This document shows, piece by piece, positions 5,943 through 8,492 of a DNA stretch of 8,492 nucleotides (its first letter is position 1; the number at the start of each line of letters is the position of its first letter). The translations under genes were made by a program, and so were the position numbers. Source of the DNA: JBGPBY01 sp041481485. GTDB taxonomy: Bacteria; Acidobacteriota; Terriglobia; 20CM-2-55-15. Below the pieces are notes generated by a model. The model was not told the DNA's origin. It saw only the letters and a list, made by a program, of their open reading frames with translations, and did not search any database. The stretch is from positions 1 to 8,492 of the forward strand of contig JBGPBY010000323.1 in the NCBI GenBank assembly GCA_041481485.1, read 5' to 3'.

Positions 5943-7421
5943 TCACCAGTCGGTAGGACGATAATTCCGCAGAAATTGTCCCCAGAAATGGTGGCCGCTG
6001 TTAAATCCCGCGATAATGGGATCTACAATTCGGGAGGCGCCATCGACGATATCCAGTGGCGGATGGAACGCATGCTCTGCGGTTTTCCGCCTGGCGATTT
6101 CCACGGGATCCTCATCGGTGACCCAACCCGTATCGACAGAGTTCATATGTATGCCATCGGCGTGGTAATCCGTGGCCGAGGTTCGAGTCATCATATTTAG
6201 TGCGGCCTTTGCCATATTCGTATGAGGATGCCGCGTGGTTTTAAAACGCCGGTAAAACTGACCTTCGACTGCAGAAACGTTCACGATGTGTTTGTCGCGC
6301 TCTGGAGAACGCAGCATCAAAGGTTTCAATCGCGCATTGATGATGAACGGCGCGACGGCATTCACCAGATGCACTTCCAGCAATTCGACGGATGAGATCT
6401 CGGCCAGCAGCAGCCGCCAGGAATTGCGATCCCGCAAGTCGACTTGCTGCAGATCCTGATCGAGCTCACCCTGCGGAAACAGGGCACTCTGGGCTGCGCG
6501 CTCGTCAGGCAGCAACGGAACCTGCGACAGCTCTGCCGGGCTGACCGGAAGCATGTGATACCCGCGCAATCCTTCAAAAGAACCGAGCAACTTTCGTACG
6601 CGTTCGGGCAGTTGAAGCGCCGATGCCGATTCGCTCTCCATCATGTGCTGATAAAACTCGGGAGGACGCCTTACCGTTTGGCATGCATTATTGATAATGA
6701 AATCCAGACGGTCGCGAGTTTCATTCAACTGGTGGCAAAACGCTTCAACGCTCGGCGTATGGCGAAGATCAAGGCCGTAAATTTCCAGGCGGTCCGACCA
6801 CTCCTCGAAATCCGGCTCGTGCGCGTAACGCGCCGCGGAATCGCGTGGAAACCGTGTCGTTACGATCAGCGAAGCGCCGGCCCGCAACAATTTGATACCG
6901 GCCTGGTACCCGATTTTGACGCGGCCGCCGGTCAGCAATGCCACACGGCCGCGCAGATCGGCCGTCTCGGTGCGTTTGAAAAAATTAAACGCTGCGCATT
7001 CCGGGCACAATTGATCATAGAAATGGTGCACGGACGAATAGGATTGTTTGCAGATATAGCAATGCTGCGGCTCGGAAGCTTCCCGGAAATCGGGTTCGTC
7101 GACGTCCTGCTGCTTGAATTCCGGAGGCGGGAACACATTGGGCGTGGTAAACACCGTCTGACGGCGAAGCCTTCGGATTCCGGTTTCCGACAATGTCGCT
7201 TCTTCGTTCTGACGCTTTTCGGATTTGTGCTGCCGCCGGTTTGCCTTCAGCAATCGCCGGCGAGCCGCATTGTCGGGCTCAAAAACCTCGCCGGCGGCGC
7301 GAACCAGCCGGCCCTGTTCTTCTTCCGAAACTTGCGACAGCAGCTCCCGGGATTTCGCAATGGATTCGAGAAGCTCTGTTGCGGACTTTAAACGTTCCTT
7401 AAAACTCTCTGTCATGATCAT
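5943..7421 (-). CDS. SDR-like Rossmann-fold protein with N-terminal zinc-ribbon motif
   Basis: This 492-residue soluble protein has a charged helical N-terminus (about 1-90), then C121-x2-C124 ... C139-x2-C142 (CYICK and LCPEC), a likely zinc site, then an SDR Rossmann domain from about 155. The nucleotide loop reads TGGRVKIG (164-171), with Lys where the classical TGxxxGxG has its middle Gly. The NNAG motif is NNAC (244-247). S383 sits at the usual catalytic Ser, but HTNMAKAAL (400-408) has Thr401 where the YxxxK Tyr is expected; K405 is kept. An insert of roughly 85 residues (about 255-340) follows NNAC. I recall a conserved family with the same HPHTNMAKAALNMM and FLRNYRPTDW features, so these are family traits, not decay; its reaction is not known to me. 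ATG 7421 is taken; ATG 7415 is equally possible. It is convergent with the anti-sigma gene and divergent from the methyltransferase. Confidence 0.85.
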   Translation of the reverse strand: MIMTESFKERLKSATELLESIAKSRELLSQVSEEEQGRLVRAAGEVFEPDNAARRRLLKANRRQHKSEKRQNEEATLSETGIRRLRRQTVFTTPNVFPPPEFKQQDVDEPDFREASEPQHCYICKQSYSSVHHFYDQLCPECAAFNFFKRTETADLRGRVALLTGGRVKIGYQAGIKLLRAGASLIVTTRFPRDSAARYAHEPDFEEWSDRLEIYGLDLRHTPSVEAFCHQLNETRDRLDFIINNACQTVRRPPEFYQHMMESESASALQLPERVRKLLGSFEGLRGYHMLPVSPAELSQVPLLPDERAAQSALFPQGELDQDLQQVDLRDRNSWRLLLAEISSVELLEVHLVNAVAPFIINARLKPLMLRSPERDKHIVNVSAVEGQFYRRFKTTRHPHTNMAKAALNMMTRTSATDYHADGIHMNSVDTGWVTDEDPVEIARRKTAEHAFHPPLDIVDGASRIVDPIIAGFNSGHHFWGQFLRNYRPTDW

Positions 7422-7456
7422 GATTTACTCTACTGAAGGTAGACCGACTGTTCATT
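7422..7456. promoter_or_regulatory. Compact divergent intergenic region with a small dyad
   Basis: Only 35 bases separate the starts of the SDR-like and RsmH-like genes, so their promoters must overlap each other or the coding ends, or transcripts have very short leaders. It contains the dyad TCTAC-TGAAG-GTAGA (7429-7443, 5-bp arms). Neither start has a well-placed strong ribosome binding site; GAAGG (7435-7439) is 17 bases before ATG 7457, too far for a normal one. Any regulatory role is inferred. Confidence 0.35.
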
Positions 7457-8461
7457 ATGGATGCACCTTTCGTTAAACCCAAACGGCGGGCTCGATACTC
7501 CGGCAAAAATCCCCGGCACTTTTCCGAGAAGTACAAGGAATTGAATCCGGATCGCTATCCGGAGGAACTCGAGAAGGTCCGTTCGGCCGGCAAAACACCG
7601 GCGGGGACGCATCGTCCGATCATGATTCGGGAAATTCTGGAGGTGCTTCAGCCTTGTCCTGGCGAAGTCGCTGTGGATGGCACACTCGGCTACGGTGGCC
7701 ACGCCGAGGCACTGCTGCAGTCGATTCTGCCGGGTGGCAAACTCATTGGGCTCGATGTCGATTCAGTTGAACTTCGCAGGACCGAGCAGCGTCTTAGAGA
7801 TATCGGATTGAGTAGTGAAGTATTTAGCGCGCATGTGATGAATTTCGCAGGAATCCTGAAGGTCCTGCCCGAGGCGGTAGACATGATTCTTCTCGACCTT
7901 GGGCTTTCGTCGATGCAGATCGACAATCCGGAGCGGGGTTTTACATTCAGGGAAGAGGGCCCGCTGGACATGCGGATGAATCCGCAGCGCGGAATTCCTG
8001 CTTCGGCATGGATCGGGCGGACACCGCCCTCGACGTTGGCAAAACTGCTTGTAGAAAACGCGGATGAGCCGCAGGCAGAGCGAATCGCGCAGTCTGTTTC
8101 AGCGGCCGCACCGCAAACAACGTGGCAGCTGGCAGAGGCGGTTCGATCCGTGGATGTCAACCTTGACACGGTTCGACGCGTCTTTCAGGCAGTGAGGATT
8201 GCGGTGAATGATGAATTCGGCGCCCTCCAGTCGTTTCTGCACAGCATGCCGTTGTGCTTGAAGCCCGGGGGCAGAGTGGCGATTCTGACATTCCATTCCG
8301 GTGAGGACCGGCGAGTTAAAAAAATGTTTCAGGAACTGGAGCGCGAGGCTGATCCGGGCAGCATTCAATCCGGTCTCATCCGGCCCACGGCGGATGAAGT
8401 CCGAAGCAACCCGCGATCCCTCAGCGCCAAACTGCGCTGGCTGCGCTTCGTTCCCCTGTAG
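7457..8461 (+). CDS. rsmH: RsmH/MraW-type 16S rRNA (cytosine-N4)-methyltransferase, divergent subfamily
   Basis: RsmH transfers a methyl group from S-adenosylmethionine to N4 of cytidine 1402 in 16S rRNA. This 334-residue protein shows the family motifs in order: a start HRPIMIREILEVL (52-64), SAM-binding DGTLGYGGH (74-82), GLDVD (98-102), LLDLGLSSMQID (145-156), RGFTFREEGPLDMRMNP (160-176), FQAVRIAVNDEF (243-254), TFHSGEDRRVK (278-288) and a closing NPRSLSAKLRW (318-328). It differs from E. coli-type RsmH by YGGH instead of GGGH, GEDR instead of LEDR, and a basic 50-residue N-terminal extension (KPKRRARYSGKNPRHFSEKY). I recall the extension from homologues, which supports ATG 7457. It is not in an mraZ-rsmH-ftsL cluster, so it may be a second paralogue with a shifted target; the symbol is a family assignment. 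The final Leu codon and stop lie in a dispersed repeat. Confidence 0.87.
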   Translation: MDAPFVKPKRRARYSGKNPRHFSEKYKELNPDRYPEELEKVRSAGKTPAGTHRPIMIREILEVLQPCPGEVAVDGTLGYGGHAEALLQSILPGGKLIGLDVDSVELRRTEQRLRDIGLSSEVFSAHVMNFAGILKVLPEAVDMILLDLGLSSMQIDNPERGFTFREEGPLDMRMNPQRGIPASAWIGRTPPSTLAKLLVENADEPQAERIAQSVSAAAPQTTWQLAEAVRSVDVNLDTVRRVFQAVRIAVNDEFGALQSFLHSMPLCLKPGGRVAILTFHSGEDRRVKKMFQELEREADPGSIQSGLIRPTADEVRSNPRSLSAKLRWLRFVPL

Positions 8462-8487
8462 GCGCGGTCTGTGACCGCGCACGATTT
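8456..8487 (+). repeat. Dispersed palindromic repeat, copy 2
   Basis: The perfect hairpin GCGCGGTC-TGT-GACCGCGC spans 8462-8480, with flanks CTGTAG and ACGATTT that also match copy 1 at 3-34 in the opposite orientation (30 of 32 identical). It begins inside the rsmH-like gene, supplying its last Leu codon and TAG stop. The strong stem is followed after three bases by TTTT (8484-8487), so it could also help end transcription of that gene, although the T-tract is short. Confidence 0.75.
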
Positions 8488-8492
8488 TCAGG

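Noticed and set aside
6444..7391. Long plus-strand open frame of 315 codons opposite the SDR-like gene
   Set aside because: Its translation has no recognisable domain and is rich in Arg, Gln and Ala as expected for an antisense shadow. The minus strand encodes a clear SDR-like protein over the same bases.

Overview
The window reads as an ordinary chromosomal segment of a moderately GC-rich Gram-negative bacterium, most likely an acidobacterium of the Solibacter/Bryobacter type. This is inferred from four things: a BlaI/M56 regulatory pair, a planctomycete/acidobacterial PSCyt1-DUF1587-1595-1592-1588-1585 module, a single-protein zf-HC2/FecR anti-sigma factor next to an ECF sigma factor, and dispersed GC-rich palindromic repeats between genes. 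No tRNA, rRNA, CRISPR array, transposase or phage gene is visible.

Layout. (1) Positions 1-107: a palindromic dispersed repeat, then a perfect 9+9 bp dyad that could be the operator of the first operon. (2) Positions 129-3883: a three-gene, same-strand operon. It encodes a BlaI/MecI-type winged-helix repressor, a translationally coupled 1007-residue BlaR1-like M56 metallopeptidase whose external sensor is a DUF1592-type cytochrome-like module with two CxxCH motifs, and a small DUF2007 protein. (3) Positions 3884-4260: a non-coding region of about 377 bases filled mainly by three copies of a two-hairpin repeat, two direct and one inverted. (4) Positions 4261-5932: an ECF sigma factor and, after a single-base gap, its presumed membrane anti-sigma factor (zinc-binding N-terminus, one membrane helix, periplasmic FecR domain). 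(5) Positions 5943-7421, minus strand, tail to tail with the anti-sigma gene: a 492-residue SDR-like protein with an N-terminal four-cysteine zinc-ribbon-like motif and departures from the usual SDR motifs. (6) Positions 7457-8461, divergent from the SDR gene across 35 bases: an RsmH/MraW-type 16S rRNA methyltransferase of a divergent subfamily, outside any division cluster. Its stop codon lies inside a second copy of the edge repeat.

How the genes work together. The first operon looks like a complete signal-transduction unit. By analogy with BlaR1/MecR1, a periplasmic signal sensed by the cytochrome-like module would activate the cytoplasmic M56 protease, the BlaI-type repressor would be inactivated, and the operon (perhaps with distant targets) would be derepressed. 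Replacement of the beta-lactam sensor by a predicted di-haem DUF1592 module is the most unusual feature of the window. The sigma/anti-sigma pair is a second, independent envelope-signalling unit without an adjacent TonB receptor. The two rightmost genes look like housekeeping or RNA-modification functions unrelated to the regulatory genes.
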